Positions 23,665 to 34,148 of a DNA stretch of 64,000 nt are shown here, piece by piece. The DNA is from Clostridiales bacterium (lineage in GTDB: Bacteria > Bacillota > Clostridia > Saccharofermentanales > Saccharofermentanaceae). Under the pieces are notes generated by a model, which searched no databases, was not told the origin of the DNA, and saw only the letters and a list, made by a program, of their open reading frames with translations. The position numbers were made by a program, and so were the translations under genes. The stretch covers positions 1-64,000 of the forward strand of contig JAFWDK010000018.1 in NCBI GenBank assembly GCA_017513085.1. Direction: 5' to 3'. Numbering within the stretch: position 1 is the stretch's first letter; every line of letters starts with the position of its first letter.

Positions 23665-25920
23665 TTACCACATCGTGTCTATATCTACCGAAATCGAATA
23701 TCCGTAACCGGCATACGCCTTCTGAAGTTTCATAAAACCATCCGAAAGCAGGGCCTTGCTTTTCGCGCGCACGACGATCTGGTAGCGGTAGCGGTTCATG
23801 ATCTTAGGCATATTGGCCGGACAAGGCCCCAGAATGATCATATCCGTACCGAGACCCGAAGCCATTTCACGAAGAGTACCCGCCACCATCGTCGCCTGGT
23901 TCTTACATGCCTCTTCATTTTCATGCGTGATCAGGATGCCGCCCAACGCCCTAAACGGCGGATAAGCAAGTTCTTCCCGATACTTGATCTCGCTGTCGAA
24001 GAACTTTTCATAATCTTGCGCAGCTGCCATCTGATAGATCGGCGAATCCGGGCAAAACGTCTGGATAAATACATGACCTTCCACATTGCCCCGTCCCGCT
24101 CGGCCACTGATCTGTGCCAACAACTGAAAAGCTCTCTCCCTTGCACGATAATCACTTTGAAAAAGCACTGTATCGGCGCCCAGCACGCCGACTACGGAAA
24201 CTTTCGGGAAATCATGGCCTTTTGCGATCATTTGTGTACCGATCAGGATATCCGCTTCATGATTTCTGAACTGTTCGAGTATCTTCGCATGAGCATGCCG
24301 CGTCGAGGTGGTATCCTGATCCATGCGAAGCACTTTTGCCTCAGGAAAATCCTCCGTCACCCAATCCTCAAGTTTCTGTATAGCATCGCCACGATCTCCG
24401 ATATACTCACTGCCGCAGTAAGGGCACGTTTCCGGCTCAGGTATAACTTTTCCGCAGTAATGGCAGATCAAGAGTCTCCTTGCCCCCATCGTTTTTGTGT
24501 GCAGGGTCATCGGCACTTCACATTCCGGGCACGTAACCATAGTCCGGCACGAATGACAAAAAACATTCCGGGAATATCCTCTCCGGTTCAGAAGCAGCAT
24601 TACCTGTTCACCACGCGCGAGCGCCTGTTTGGTCGCCGTATATAGTTTCCGGCTGAAAAGCGAACGGTTGCCGGCATCCAGTTCCTGCTGCATATCCACA
24701 AGTTCCACTTTCGGAAGGATCGCTTCTCCGACCGCTCTATTCTTCAATGTCAGCAACTGCATATACCCATGTTTGGCTGCATAATACGTTTCCACGGAAG
24801 GAGTCGCGGATCCCAGAAGAAGCGTGATACCTGCCTTTTTCGCACGGTACCGCGCCACATCTCTTGCCGAATAGCGCAGCATGGTATCTGCCTTATAAGA
24901 CGAATCATGCTCTTCGTCAAGGATGATAAGCTGAAGGTCAGAAACTGGCGCAAATACCGCAGAACGGGCGCCGACCACGATACGGACCTCGCCGTTTTGG
25001 ATCTTTTTCCAGGAATCATATCTTTCTTTGGCTGTCAGGCGGCTATGCAAAACCGCAATCTTTTCCGGAAAACGTGAACGGATCCTGGATACAGTCTGTG
25101 GCGTCAAAGATATCTCCGGCACCAAATATAGAACACTCCCGCCTCTCTTCAGGATCTCCTCCGTGACCTGAAGATAAACTTCCGTCTTACCGCTTCCCGT
25201 CACACCGAAAAGAAGAAACTCCTGATTTCCCTTCGCATTCAGTATCGCCTCGACAGCCACCTTCTGCTCCGGATTCAAGATATGTCTTTCCTGTTTTTCA
25301 CAAGGCTCTTCCGGTGCCTGCTCTTCGGCCGCGGCACGCTGCTCAGCCGAAACATGCACGCTGCGGATCGTTACCAATCCGTTTTTGGCCAATGTATCAA
25401 TAGGCGAACGGGAGATGGATAATTCTTGCATCAGGTCAGCAAGCGGCATCTCCTCCACTTCCATAAGCCACTGCAACGCACGAAGTTGTGGAAGCGAAGA
25501 AATCGATTCGGAATCGATCGCGTCACGTGCTTTTTCCTCCGAAACCAGAGAAACCACCAGTTGGCTTCTTCCGGTACGCTTTGTCACCAACGCCGGCACC
25601 ATCTGCTGCATCGCAGATCCATAAGTCGTAGCATAGCGTCTGGTCAGAAAATACAGGATCTCCAGCTGTTCCGAGTTCAAAACAGGTTCTTCTTCAACAA
25701 TCGAATGAATACTTTTCATGCGAAAAGCTCTCGCTTCCGAATCTGCCTGGGCTTCTTTCAGTTTCAAGACCAAAGCCACACACGGGCGGTTCCCGTTACC
25801 AAACGGCACGCGGATATACTGCCCGACTCTGATCTTTTCCCTAAGTTCCTCGGGGACCAGATAGTCATAGGCTTTGTTTGTATTCCAGACACTCTCTCGC
25901 AATACAACTTCCGCTACCAT
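23665..25920 (-). CDS. priA: Primosomal replication restart helicase PriA
   Basis: This 751-residue 3'-5' helicase reloads the replisome at stalled forks. An N-terminal DNA-binding domain is followed by Walker A GVTGSGKTEVYL and Walker B LIILDEEHDSSYK. The two-zinc module (CHSCRTMVTCPEC and CHYCGKVIPEPETCPYC) and helicase C-terminal motifs (GTQMIAKGHDFP, QISGRAGRG) complete it. AGGAG stands 8 bases before the ATG; 17 bases separate it from polC. Confidence 0.97.
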   Translation of the reverse strand: MVAEVVLRESVWNTNKAYDYLVPEELREKIRVGQYIRVPFGNGNRPCVALVLKLKEAQADSEARAFRMKSIHSIVEEEPVLNSEQLEILYFLTRRYATTYGSAMQQMVPALVTKRTGRSQLVVSLVSEEKARDAIDSESISSLPQLRALQWLMEVEEMPLADLMQELSISRSPIDTLAKNGLVTIRSVHVSAEQRAAAEEQAPEEPCEKQERHILNPEQKVAVEAILNAKGNQEFLLFGVTGSGKTEVYLQVTEEILKRGGSVLYLVPEISLTPQTVSRIRSRFPEKIAVLHSRLTAKERYDSWKKIQNGEVRIVVGARSAVFAPVSDLQLIILDEEHDSSYKADTMLRYSARDVARYRAKKAGITLLLGSATPSVETYYAAKHGYMQLLTLKNRAVGEAILPKVELVDMQQELDAGNRSLFSRKLYTATKQALARGEQVMLLLNRRGYSRNVFCHSCRTMVTCPECEVPMTLHTKTMGARRLLICHYCGKVIPEPETCPYCGSEYIGDRGDAIQKLEDWVTEDFPEAKVLRMDQDTTSTRHAHAKILEQFRNHEADILIGTQMIAKGHDFPKVSVVGVLGADTVLFQSDYRARERAFQLLAQISGRAGRGNVEGHVFIQTFCPDSPIYQMAAAQDYEKFFDSEIKYREELAYPPFRALGGILITHENEEACKNQATMVAGTLREMASGLGTDMIILGPCPANMPKIMNRYRYQIVVRAKSKALLSDGFMKLQKAYAGYGYSISVDIDTMW

Positions 25921-25937
25921 GTGTTACGCTCCTAACC

Positions 25938-28900
25938 TTACATAAGGTCAAAAAGATCCATTTGTCTCGATCGTGGAAGGCCGGCAAGCAAGCCCTCTTC
26001 TTCCAATTTCTTCATTGCAGACGGACCAAGATGCGCTCTCGTCTGAAGATCATCCTGTGTGGAGAAAGGTCTTTCCTTTCTCGCTTCAACGATACCATCG
26101 GCGATCGATGTGCTGATCGAGGCTATAACGTTCAAAGGCGGGAGGATCTTACCCTTTTCCACCTTGATAAACTTCACCGAATCTGATTTGTTCAGATCAT
26201 ACGGCACAAAAGAAATACCACGGAGATACATCTCCTCCACAAGTTCGCAAAGATAGAACAAAGCTTTCTCATTCGGTTTTCTTCTGCCAAGTCCATTGTC
26301 AAGTTCTTTTCTCTTGGCAATAACATAATCGATACCCTTACAGAGCAGATCGCCATCGAATTCATCTGCACGGATAGTGAAAAAAGAACAATAGTATTCT
26401 TCCGGATAGTTGACTTTGAACCATGCAATACGCAGTGATGAAATCGCATAGGCCGCGGCATGCGCCTTCGGGAACATGTACTTGATCTTCTTACAGGATT
26501 CGATATACCAGTCCGGTACATTATTCTCACGCATCAGTGCTTCATGCTCCGGAGTCAAGCCTTTACCTTTTCTAACCTTCTCCATGATCTGGAAGGCATC
26601 CGAAGAAGGAACATTCCAGTAGATCAGCTGTGTCATGATCGAGTCACGGCAGCCGATAACCGTATTCAGCGTACAGGTTCCATCGTGAATAAGATCCTGT
26701 GCATTTCCTTTCCATACATCCGTACCATGCGAAAGACCCATCAGCTGGACCAGATCGTAGAACTGAGAAGGCTTCGTCTCATGGATCATGTCACGCGCCA
26801 TCTTGGTACCCAGCTCGGAAAGACCTAGTGTTGCGGCCTCTGCAGGCGATGTACCATCAGGAATGCCGAGTGCTTCGGTAGAAGTAAACAGCGACATGAC
26901 TTTCGGATCCGGTATCGGGATCGTATGTACATCGATACCGGTCAGATCACTGAGCATACGAAGCATGGTCGGATCATCGTGACCCAGAATATCGAGTTTC
27001 AGGATCGTATCATGCAAAGCATTAAAGTCATAATGAGTCGTGATCGTGCCGCAATCCAGTTTGTTCGCCGGATGCTGGACAGGCGTAAACTCATAAATAT
27101 CCATCTCTTTCGGCAAGACCACGATACCACCCGGATGTTGACCGGTCGTTCTTTTTACACCATCGATTCCGCTTGCCCGGCGGGCAAGTTCAGCCTTGGT
27201 GATCGTTTCTCCCTTCATCTCACAACAGCCACGTATCAGCGCCTCGGCATTTTTCTCCGCATAACATCCGATCGTTCCGGCACGGAATGTATGCTCGCTT
27301 CCGAAAAGCTCTTCAACATACTTGTGTGCGCGGCTCTGATATTCGCCGGAAAAATTCAGGTCGATATCCGGCTGCTTATCTCCTTTAAATCCAAGGAAGG
27401 TTTCAAACGGGATATCCTGTCCATCCGACTTCATCATGGTTCCGCATTTCGGACATGGTTCGACCGGCAGATCGTATCCGGAACCGTACGTACCGGACAA
27501 ATCAAATGCGGAATACTTACACTTCGGGCATCTTCGATGCGGAGGAAGCGGATTAACTTCCGAAATACCGGAGAAAGTCGCAACAAGCGACGATCCTACC
27601 GATCCTCGCGATCCGACTACATATCCGTCAGAGTTGGACTTATTGACCAGTTTGTATGCGATGTAGTACATGATGGAGTATCCGTTACCGATAATACTGT
27701 CGAGTTCTTTTTTCACACGGTCAAGCACTAACTGTGGTACCTGTCCCTCATGTTCATACATCTCGTGCATGGTCTTATTTACTATGGCACGAAGATCATC
27801 CGGAGCTGACAGAATAACCGGAGGATATGTTCCATCCGGGAATGGTTTGATCTTATCGGAAATCTTATCCGCTATAGACTTCGGTCCGTAAATAACGACT
27901 TCCTTGCATCGCTCTTCCCCGAGATAACTGAACTCTTCAAGCATCTCATCAGTTGTACGGAAATACAGATCTGCCTGCATCTCCGCATCCTTGAATCCCA
28001 TATCCATCAAGAGATACTTACGGAATTCTCCGTCCTCCTTATTCAGGAAGTGAGAGTCCGTCGTGGCGCAACATGGTTTACCGACACGTTCCGCCATTTT
28101 TGAAATAATGACATTGATATTAACAAGATCCTCTCTGGTATGAAGTCCGCTTTCAGGATTACGCAGATAGAATTCATTGTTACAGATCGGCTGGATCTCA
28201 AAGTAGTCATACAAACGTATAAGACGCATGAAAGCGGAAGATGAGCTTAAGAATTCCAGTGTCTTTTCAAGATTATTCCCGTTTTCCACATAAGAATCTT
28301 TCACAAATTTGAAAATCTGTCCTCTTTCACAGGCACCACCGACAAGGATACCCGGACTCAGATACATGACTTCCGACTTCGGTATCCTCGGACGGGAACA
28401 AAAATACTCGGTATGGCCTTCAGAAACGATGCGGTACAGATTATAAAGACCTACAGTGTCCCTTGCCAGGAAAATAATATGGTATGAAGGCGTTTTTCTC
28501 TTCGCCACTTCACTCTTCGGAAGAAGGCCGACATGCGCATTCATTTCCGCACATGTAGAAAAACCGAAATCCTTTATACAACGGATCAGGATCGCAGCAC
28601 TGGCTCTGGCATCGCCCAAAGCACGGTGATGCCGTTCGTTTTCGATCCCAAGGTATTCACAGGCATCTGCAAGCCCATGTCTTGGCATATCCGGATACAA
28701 GAAGGTAACCGCCGATACAGTATCGATCTCGACATGATGGAATTTCACACGATACGGATGATGCTTCTCTTCATCCAATTGCTCGATATCGATCTGGAAA
28801 CCGGCCTCCTGCACAAATCCCATATCAAAAAAGACATTATGTCCGACGATCGGTTCGCCCTTCTTCAAAAACGCGAAAAGCTGCTGCGCCATCTCAAAAG

Positions 28901-30530
28901 GAGTCGGCGCTCCCTTGATCATATCCTCTGTAATACCCGTCAATTCTCTGGACTTTTCAGAGATCTCCACACCGGGATCGACCATAGTGGTAAAACTGTC
29001 CACTTCTTCATAATCGCCGTTTTCATTCTTGGCATAACGGACAGCGGCAATCTCCAGGATACCATCTTTGGTGCAATCCAGGCCTGTCGTTTCCACGTCC
29101 AAAGCAACAAAGGAATCCAAAGAGACCGGATCATCTTCCTTCACATGGTAAGCAATACAATCTCCATCATCGACCAAATAACCTTCCATACCGAAGATCA
29201 GTTTGAAGTCGGGGTTTTCTCCGCCTTTCTTGCACTTCTTATATGCATCAAAAGCTTCATTAAAGCCTTGCACGACACCATGGTCCGTAATGGCGCAGGC
29301 AGGATGGCCCATACGGTATGCCGTGGAAATAAGATCCGCCGGTGCAGTGACCGCATCTTTTTCACTCATCTTGGTATGGGCATGAAGCTCGACTCTTTTT
29401 TCTGTCGCATGGTCCTGACGTTTCGGCGGCGGAACAGCCTTATAAAGCCCCTTGACCGATGCTTCCACCTGTCCGGAGAAACTGCTGTATGCAAGCGTAC
29501 AGGCGATTCCTACATAGCCGCCCTTCTTGTAAGCATCATTAAACTGGTCCGCGTCCTTAGGAGACATAAAGGCGACGCACTCCACACTCGAAGAGGCATC
29601 AGTCAGATAAAACTTCAGCAATACTTTGTTTTTATTCTGTCCGACCAGACGCTGTTCTTCCTCTAGAACCTTTAAAGATCCTTCCAATCGAATCGTCTCA
29701 TCTTTTCCGTCGTAGCCCGGGACTGAAGCCGCATCCACGGAATTCTGGATCCTCTTTCTCGGACAATCCGAAGGAACAAATCCCCATATCACAGCGCCAT
29801 CTTCTGATTGGATCTCGAACTTCTGCGATCCCTTCCGAAATTCTTTCTTTTCTTTCTTTATCGTCTGTTTTTCCTGAAGGGTCTTATACTCCCATGAATC
29901 CTTATTCAGATCCTCAGGGATCTTGTTATCTTTGGCATTATTCTGCTTTTTCACCTCTATGGTGACTTCCTGCTCTTCTTTCGGGATCTCGACACGGTTC
30001 ATCATCTGATTCATAAAATAATCCGCATCCCGTGAATTAGACTGAACTTTTTCCTGCTTTTGTACTACGAAAGAAACCGGGAAACATGTATTCAGATAAC
30101 GCTTCGTAAAATCATCAATGGAAGCTCTGACCTGATCCTGGTACTCGTCCGGCAAGGCAGCAAAAAGAAATGCTTGCAGGCCATCTTCACTCATTTCTAT
30201 TTTATCGAGAACATGAGCATACATGCATTTCGTTTTTAACACGCGGGTCATCCAAAAAAGGATCGCCGGCATGGACTTCTTCCCGGCCTCACTATCCACA
30301 TTGCAGATATAAAGCCGGATATGGGAAAGATGAAGAGTCTGACGCAAAAACTCTTCTAATCCGCTCAACGCCTTCACATGACTGATTGCACCGGTAAGTT
30401 CAAGTCTTAATTCCATTCCCATAAAACGATCATCGAGGATGACCTCGACGATGTTACTGGGGATCATAGATGCAATTTTTGAAAGACGTTCATCTGACGA
30501 TATGTCAGATGTAAAATCATACAAAATCAT
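25938..30530 (-). CDS. polC: DNA polymerase III alpha subunit, Gram-positive type PolC
   Basis: This 1530-residue replicative polymerase reads in order: an N-terminal tau/clamp-loader-type domain, an OB-fold (about 270-360), a PHP domain interrupted by the exonuclease (KRVELHAHTKMSEKDAV; AITDHGVVQGF), and a DEDD 3'-5' proofreading exonuclease (ALDVETTGL, GHNVFFDMGF, HHRALGDARAS). Then comes the polymerase with a zinc finger (CPKCKYSAF, EPCPKCG) and catalytic PDIDLNFSGEYQ. An intact exonuclease and zinc finger mark PolC and not DnaE. GGAG is 7 bases before ATG 30530. The rseP-ispG-polC order is conserved, although prolyl-tRNA synthetase, often found between them, is absent here. Confidence 0.98.
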   Translation of the reverse strand: MILYDFTSDISSDERLSKIASMIPSNIVEVILDDRFMGMELRLELTGAISHVKALSGLEEFLRQTLHLSHIRLYICNVDSEAGKKSMPAILFWMTRVLKTKCMYAHVLDKIEMSEDGLQAFLFAALPDEYQDQVRASIDDFTKRYLNTCFPVSFVVQKQEKVQSNSRDADYFMNQMMNRVEIPKEEQEVTIEVKKQNNAKDNKIPEDLNKDSWEYKTLQEKQTIKKEKKEFRKGSQKFEIQSEDGAVIWGFVPSDCPRKRIQNSVDAASVPGYDGKDETIRLEGSLKVLEEEQRLVGQNKNKVLLKFYLTDASSSVECVAFMSPKDADQFNDAYKKGGYVGIACTLAYSSFSGQVEASVKGLYKAVPPPKRQDHATEKRVELHAHTKMSEKDAVTAPADLISTAYRMGHPACAITDHGVVQGFNEAFDAYKKCKKGGENPDFKLIFGMEGYLVDDGDCIAYHVKEDDPVSLDSFVALDVETTGLDCTKDGILEIAAVRYAKNENGDYEEVDSFTTMVDPGVEISEKSRELTGITEDMIKGAPTPFEMAQQLFAFLKKGEPIVGHNVFFDMGFVQEAGFQIDIEQLDEEKHHPYRVKFHHVEIDTVSAVTFLYPDMPRHGLADACEYLGIENERHHRALGDARASAAILIRCIKDFGFSTCAEMNAHVGLLPKSEVAKRKTPSYHIIFLARDTVGLYNLYRIVSEGHTEYFCSRPRIPKSEVMYLSPGILVGGACERGQIFKFVKDSYVENGNNLEKTLEFLSSSSAFMRLIRLYDYFEIQPICNNEFYLRNPESGLHTREDLVNINVIISKMAERVGKPCCATTDSHFLNKEDGEFRKYLLMDMGFKDAEMQADLYFRTTDEMLEEFSYLGEERCKEVVIYGPKSIADKISDKIKPFPDGTYPPVILSAPDDLRAIVNKTMHEMYEHEGQVPQLVLDRVKKELDSIIGNGYSIMYYIAYKLVNKSNSDGYVVGSRGSVGSSLVATFSGISEVNPLPPHRRCPKCKYSAFDLSGTYGSGYDLPVEPCPKCGTMMKSDGQDIPFETFLGFKGDKQPDIDLNFSGEYQSRAHKYVEELFGSEHTFRAGTIGCYAEKNAEALIRGCCEMKGETITKAELARRASGIDGVKRTTGQHPGGIVVLPKEMDIYEFTPVQHPANKLDCGTITTHYDFNALHDTILKLDILGHDDPTMLRMLSDLTGIDVHTIPIPDPKVMSLFTSTEALGIPDGTSPAEAATLGLSELGTKMARDMIHETKPSQFYDLVQLMGLSHGTDVWKGNAQDLIHDGTCTLNTVIGCRDSIMTQLIYWNVPSSDAFQIMEKVRKGKGLTPEHEALMRENNVPDWYIESCKKIKYMFPKAHAAAYAISSLRIAWFKVNYPEEYYCSFFTIRADEFDGDLLCKGIDYVIAKRKELDNGLGRRKPNEKALFYLCELVEEMYLRGISFVPYDLNKSDSVKFIKVEKGKILPPLNVIASISTSIADGIVEARKERPFSTQDDLQTRAHLGPSAMKKLEEEGLLAGLPRSRQMDLFDLM

Positions 30531-30563
30531 AGGAATGCTCCTTCATATACAGTAAAATCAGGA

Positions 30564-31628
30564 TCAATGCGATGCATTCATCTGGTGGATCATACGGATC
30601 AGTTCATCAACTGCTTCATCCTTTGAAACCTTCTTGATTGGCTTTCCCTTACAGAAAAGCAGGAACTCATCCACTCCGCCTGCGATACCGATATCCGCTT
30701 CTCTGGCTTCTCCGGGTCCGTTTACGGCACATCCCATCACTGCAACAGTCATACTATACGGAAGATCGGAAATACGAGCTTCCACTTCTTTCGCGACTTC
30801 AATCAGCGGGACTTGTGTGCGCCCGCATGTCGGGCAGGAAACCAGCCGCATTCCTTGACTTCTAAGTCCAAGGGAACGAAGTATGGATATTCCCGCGCGG
30901 ACTTCTTCTATCGGTTCATCAGTCAGACTGACACGGATCGTATCTCCGATTCCTTCGGAAAGCAAAGCGCCGATACCGACACTGGAGCGGATCACACCTT
31001 CACGAAGCGTACCGGCCTCTGTCACACCGACGTGGAACGGATAAGGTACCTGATCACGCAAAAGCCGGTAACTTTCGATAGTCAAGACAGGATCAGAAGA
31101 TTTCATGCTTACCACAATATCGTGAAAGCCTTGCTTTTCAAGAAGTCCTATAGAGTACAGCGCACTCTGCGACAAAGATTGGGCATTTACCCCTCCGTAC
31201 TTTTCAAGCATATCTTTACCGATCGAACCGGAATTCACTCCCACACGGATTGGAATACCATATTCTTTGGCCATCTCGGCGACGCTTCGAACGCGGTCAT
31301 CTCCTCCGATGTTACCCGGATTGATGCGGATCTTGGAAGCGCCATTTTCGATCGATGCCAGAGCCAAACGATAATCGAAATGAATGTCCGCCACTACCGG
31401 GATCGGACTTCTCTTGGTAATTTCCTTAAGTGCTTCAGCAGCTTCCATATTCAGGATCGCCACGCGGGTAATATCACAACCGCAGGAATAAAGCTCCGAG
31501 ATCTGCTTGACGGTCGCTTCAACATCTCTGGTATCCGTATTATTCATGGACTGGATCGAAACCGGCGAATCTCCGCCGATTCCTAAATCTCCCAGCATAA
31601 CTTTTTGCGTTTTATACCTCTCGATCAT
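30564..31628 (-). CDS. ispG: 4-hydroxy-3-methylbut-2-enyl diphosphate synthase (flavodoxin/ferredoxin)
   Basis: This 354-residue [4Fe-4S] enzyme is the penultimate step of the MEP isoprenoid pathway. The N-terminal TIM-barrel opens with SPVSIQSMNNTDTRD. The C-terminal cluster domain shows SCPTCGRTQ and MGCAVNGPGEAREAD, supplying cysteine ligands and the catalytic Glu. ATG 31628 is preferred to GTG 31640 because GAGGTGA, which includes the rseP stop, is 8 bases upstream. Confidence 0.97.
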   Translation of the reverse strand: MIERYKTQKVMLGDLGIGGDSPVSIQSMNNTDTRDVEATVKQISELYSCGCDITRVAILNMEAAEALKEITKRSPIPVVADIHFDYRLALASIENGASKIRINPGNIGGDDRVRSVAEMAKEYGIPIRVGVNSGSIGKDMLEKYGGVNAQSLSQSALYSIGLLEKQGFHDIVVSMKSSDPVLTIESYRLLRDQVPYPFHVGVTEAGTLREGVIRSSVGIGALLSEGIGDTIRVSLTDEPIEEVRAGISILRSLGLRSQGMRLVSCPTCGRTQVPLIEVAKEVEARISDLPYSMTVAVMGCAVNGPGEAREADIGIAGGVDEFLLFCKGKPIKKVSKDEAVDELIRMIHQMNASH

Positions 31629-31636
31629 GGGCCCAC

Positions 31637-32947
31637 TCACCTCGACAACCGGATAATATCGGAAACCAGTGCAAATATAACAAGTCCGATGATCATGACA
31701 AAGCCGATCACATTGATCACCTGTTCAGCCTTTCTGGACAGTTTTTTACCTCTGATCATCTCAACTACGGTCAACACGATAGCGTTACCGTCAAGTCCCG
31801 GAATAGGAAGAAGATTCGTAAACGCAAGACCTGTGGAAATACCGCCTGCCAGGATCAATAGGGTCTCGACTTTCATACTGCTCTCAACTTCCGGTGCATC
31901 CACAACATCAGACACGACAGAGGCAATACCAACCGGACCGGAAAGCACATCATAGGCCGCTACTTTTCCGGCAAATACTTTTGCCAGGGAATCAATAGAA
32001 ATGCGGATAAATGAAAACGGGAAAACAACCGCTTCACGGAAAGTCTCCCACAGCCCCTTTCCATCATCCAGATAAATACCACGAAGATTGGAAGTTTTAA
32101 CTTTGATCGGATTCATCTCTAAAGTCATTTCTTCGCCGTTCCGCACGATCTTAACAGAAAGAGTCTGCCCATTGGACTGCCGGATAATATCCGTACAGGC
32201 AGGATCCGTAACCGGCACATCATTGACAGAAAGAACAGTATCATTGACCTTCATGACAGGAGAATCGTTATTTTGTCTCGAATCGACTGAAGTCACTTTC
32301 CATCCGCCATAGGAGTCAACGCCGGAATAATGCGTAAATCCAAGCATATACTGATCCTGAATATCAGGAACAAGTGTAACATTATATTTTTCTCCGGTCT
32401 TTCCGGAACGCATGACCAGATCGACCGAATCCTTATTACTGCACTCATCCAGATAATAAGACAGATCCATCTGACAAAGGATACTTCTTCCGTTCAAAGA
32501 AACGATCGAGTCGCCGACTTCGATCCTTGTATCGGCAACCTGTGTACCTTCGACGATCACACCCTGGCGCAGAGACAAGAACCCGAAAACCGAAAAGCAG
32601 ATCATAAAGATGATGATTCCAAGAATAATATTCATAAACGGACCCGCCAAAGAAACCAGAAGGCGCTTCCATCTGGCCTGATTGATCAGGTTCTCAGGAT
32701 TATCATCCTTTAACTCACCGGTCTCTTCATCGATTTCCGAAAAACGGACATACGCACCGACCGGAATAAGGCGGATAAAATAATCAATACCGTTTCTTTT
32801 CCAGGAGAAAAGCTTCGGGCCGACAAAAACGGAAAGCTCATACACTTTGATCTTCAGGATCCGGGCTACGATAAAGTGTCCGATCTCATGCACTGCGGCA
32901 AGGATTCCCAATCCTAATATACAAATGATAATGCTTAACGGTGACAT
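31637..32947 (-). CDS. rseP: RIP metalloprotease RseP/RasP (M50)
   Basis: This 436-residue site-2 protease cleaves membrane segments, for example of anti-sigma factors and signal peptides. HEIGH (zinc ligands and catalytic Glu) lies in the first helix, a PDZ domain (DSIVSLNGRSI) follows, and NLLPIPGLDGN supplies the third ligand. A second PDZ-like stretch (NDTVLSVNDVPV) lengthens the extracellular part. Its stop overlaps the ispG ribosome binding site. Confidence 0.95.
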   Translation of the reverse strand: MSPLSIIICILGLGILAAVHEIGHFIVARILKIKVYELSVFVGPKLFSWKRNGIDYFIRLIPVGAYVRFSEIDEETGELKDDNPENLINQARWKRLLVSLAGPFMNIILGIIIFMICFSVFGFLSLRQGVIVEGTQVADTRIEVGDSIVSLNGRSILCQMDLSYYLDECSNKDSVDLVMRSGKTGEKYNVTLVPDIQDQYMLGFTHYSGVDSYGGWKVTSVDSRQNNDSPVMKVNDTVLSVNDVPVTDPACTDIIRQSNGQTLSVKIVRNGEEMTLEMNPIKVKTSNLRGIYLDDGKGLWETFREAVVFPFSFIRISIDSLAKVFAGKVAAYDVLSGPVGIASVVSDVVDAPEVESSMKVETLLILAGGISTGLAFTNLLPIPGLDGNAIVLTVVEMIRGKKLSRKAEQVINVIGFVMIIGLVIFALVSDIIRLSR

Positions 32948-32980
32948 TCGCTTCTCCTGTTCTTTTTTCTATTTAGTGTA

Positions 32981-34147
32981 TCATTCTTTTTTCAAAGTAG
33001 CCATTTTTCTTGCCCAGCGGTCCACTTCAAAAATATCGTCTAAAGAAGGCTTAGCAATTACACCTTCCTTTTCATGCTGATTCATCACTCGCTCGACAGT
33101 ATGCTCAATATCCACGAATCTGGCCTTTCCCGAAAGGAAATCAGCAACCACGATCTCATTGGCAGCATTCATAGCAACCGGAAGTGTGCCACCCACCCTG
33201 CCGGCGTGGTAAGCCATATCCACCAACCGGAACACATTTCTGTCGCAAGGCTCAAAAGTCAGTTCGGAACTCTTTGCCGTAAATGGCGAAAAGCACTCCA
33301 CCACACGCTTTTGCCGTTCCGGATAAAACAGTGCGATCTGGATCGGCAGCATCATGTTCGGGAACCCCATCTGTCCCAGAACAGATCCGTCAGAAAGCTC
33401 GATCATGGAGTGAATGATGCTTTGGGGATGGATCACCACTTCGATCTGATCGACCGGAACACCGAATAGCCAAGACGCCTCGATGATCTCCAGTCCCTTA
33501 TTCATCATGCTGGCAGAATCGATCGTGATCTTACCGCCCATTTTCCATGTCGGATGATTTAACGCCTGTTCCAAAGTGACTTTTTCAAGCATTTCCCGGC
33601 TAAAGCCGCGGAAAGGTCCGCCGGATGCCGTCAGAAGGATACGGGAAAGAGATCCTTGCGGCTGTCCCCACAAGCACTGCCAGATAGCGGAATGTTCGGA
33701 ATCGACCGGCAAAAGAGCAACCTGATGTTCTTTTACCAACGGCATGACAACAGAACCGCCGGAAACCAGTGTCTCTTTATTTGCAAGAGCAATATCTTTT
33801 CCACAACGGATTGCTTGAACCACGGAAGGAAGCCCGCGCATCCCGACCATTGCCGCAACCACGCAAGTCACGTCCGGAAGCGTCGAACAGGCAATATTAC
33901 CTTCATCACCGGTGAGTATTTCGACGTTCTGCCCGACAGGAAGAAGCTCTACAAGTTCCCTTCTCTTATCTTCCGAAGAAACGCTTACGACCTTGGGAGA
34001 GAACTCAACGATCTGTTTGGCAAGAAGCGCAACATTTCCGCCACACGTCAAAGCAACGACAGAAAACTCGGACGGAAAATTTCTAACGATTTTCAGTGTC
34101 TGCGTACCGATTGAACCGGTTGAACCTAATATACAAAGTTTTTTCAT
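32981..34147 (-). CDS. dxr: 1-deoxy-D-xylulose 5-phosphate reductoisomerase
   Basis: This 388-residue enzyme makes MEP, the committed step of the pathway served by IspG and IspH in the same window. The NADPH motif is GSTGSIGTQTL. The metal/substrate region is LPVDSEHSAIWQCL, with ASGGPFRG and HPTWKMGGKITIDSA following. ATG 34147 is correct: GGGAG lies 6 bases before it, and the upstream extension reads through the cdsA end in another frame. It is one base from the cdsA stop. Confidence 0.97.
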   Translation of the reverse strand: MKKLCILGSTGSIGTQTLKIVRNFPSEFSVVALTCGGNVALLAKQIVEFSPKVVSVSSEDKRRELVELLPVGQNVEILTGDEGNIACSTLPDVTCVVAAMVGMRGLPSVVQAIRCGKDIALANKETLVSGGSVVMPLVKEHQVALLPVDSEHSAIWQCLWGQPQGSLSRILLTASGGPFRGFSREMLEKVTLEQALNHPTWKMGGKITIDSASMMNKGLEIIEASWLFGVPVDQIEVVIHPQSIIHSMIELSDGSVLGQMGFPNMMLPIQIALFYPERQKRVVECFSPFTAKSSELTFEPCDRNVFRLVDMAYHAGRVGGTLPVAMNAANEIVVADFLSGKARFVDIEHTVERVMNQHEKEGVIAKPSLDDIFEVDRWARKMATLKKE

Positions 34148-34148
34148 T

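Noticed and set aside
28533..29666. 377-codon plus-strand frame within polC
   Set aside because: It is opposite the fully conserved PHP and exonuclease domains of PolC, and its composition is typical of an antisense shadow.
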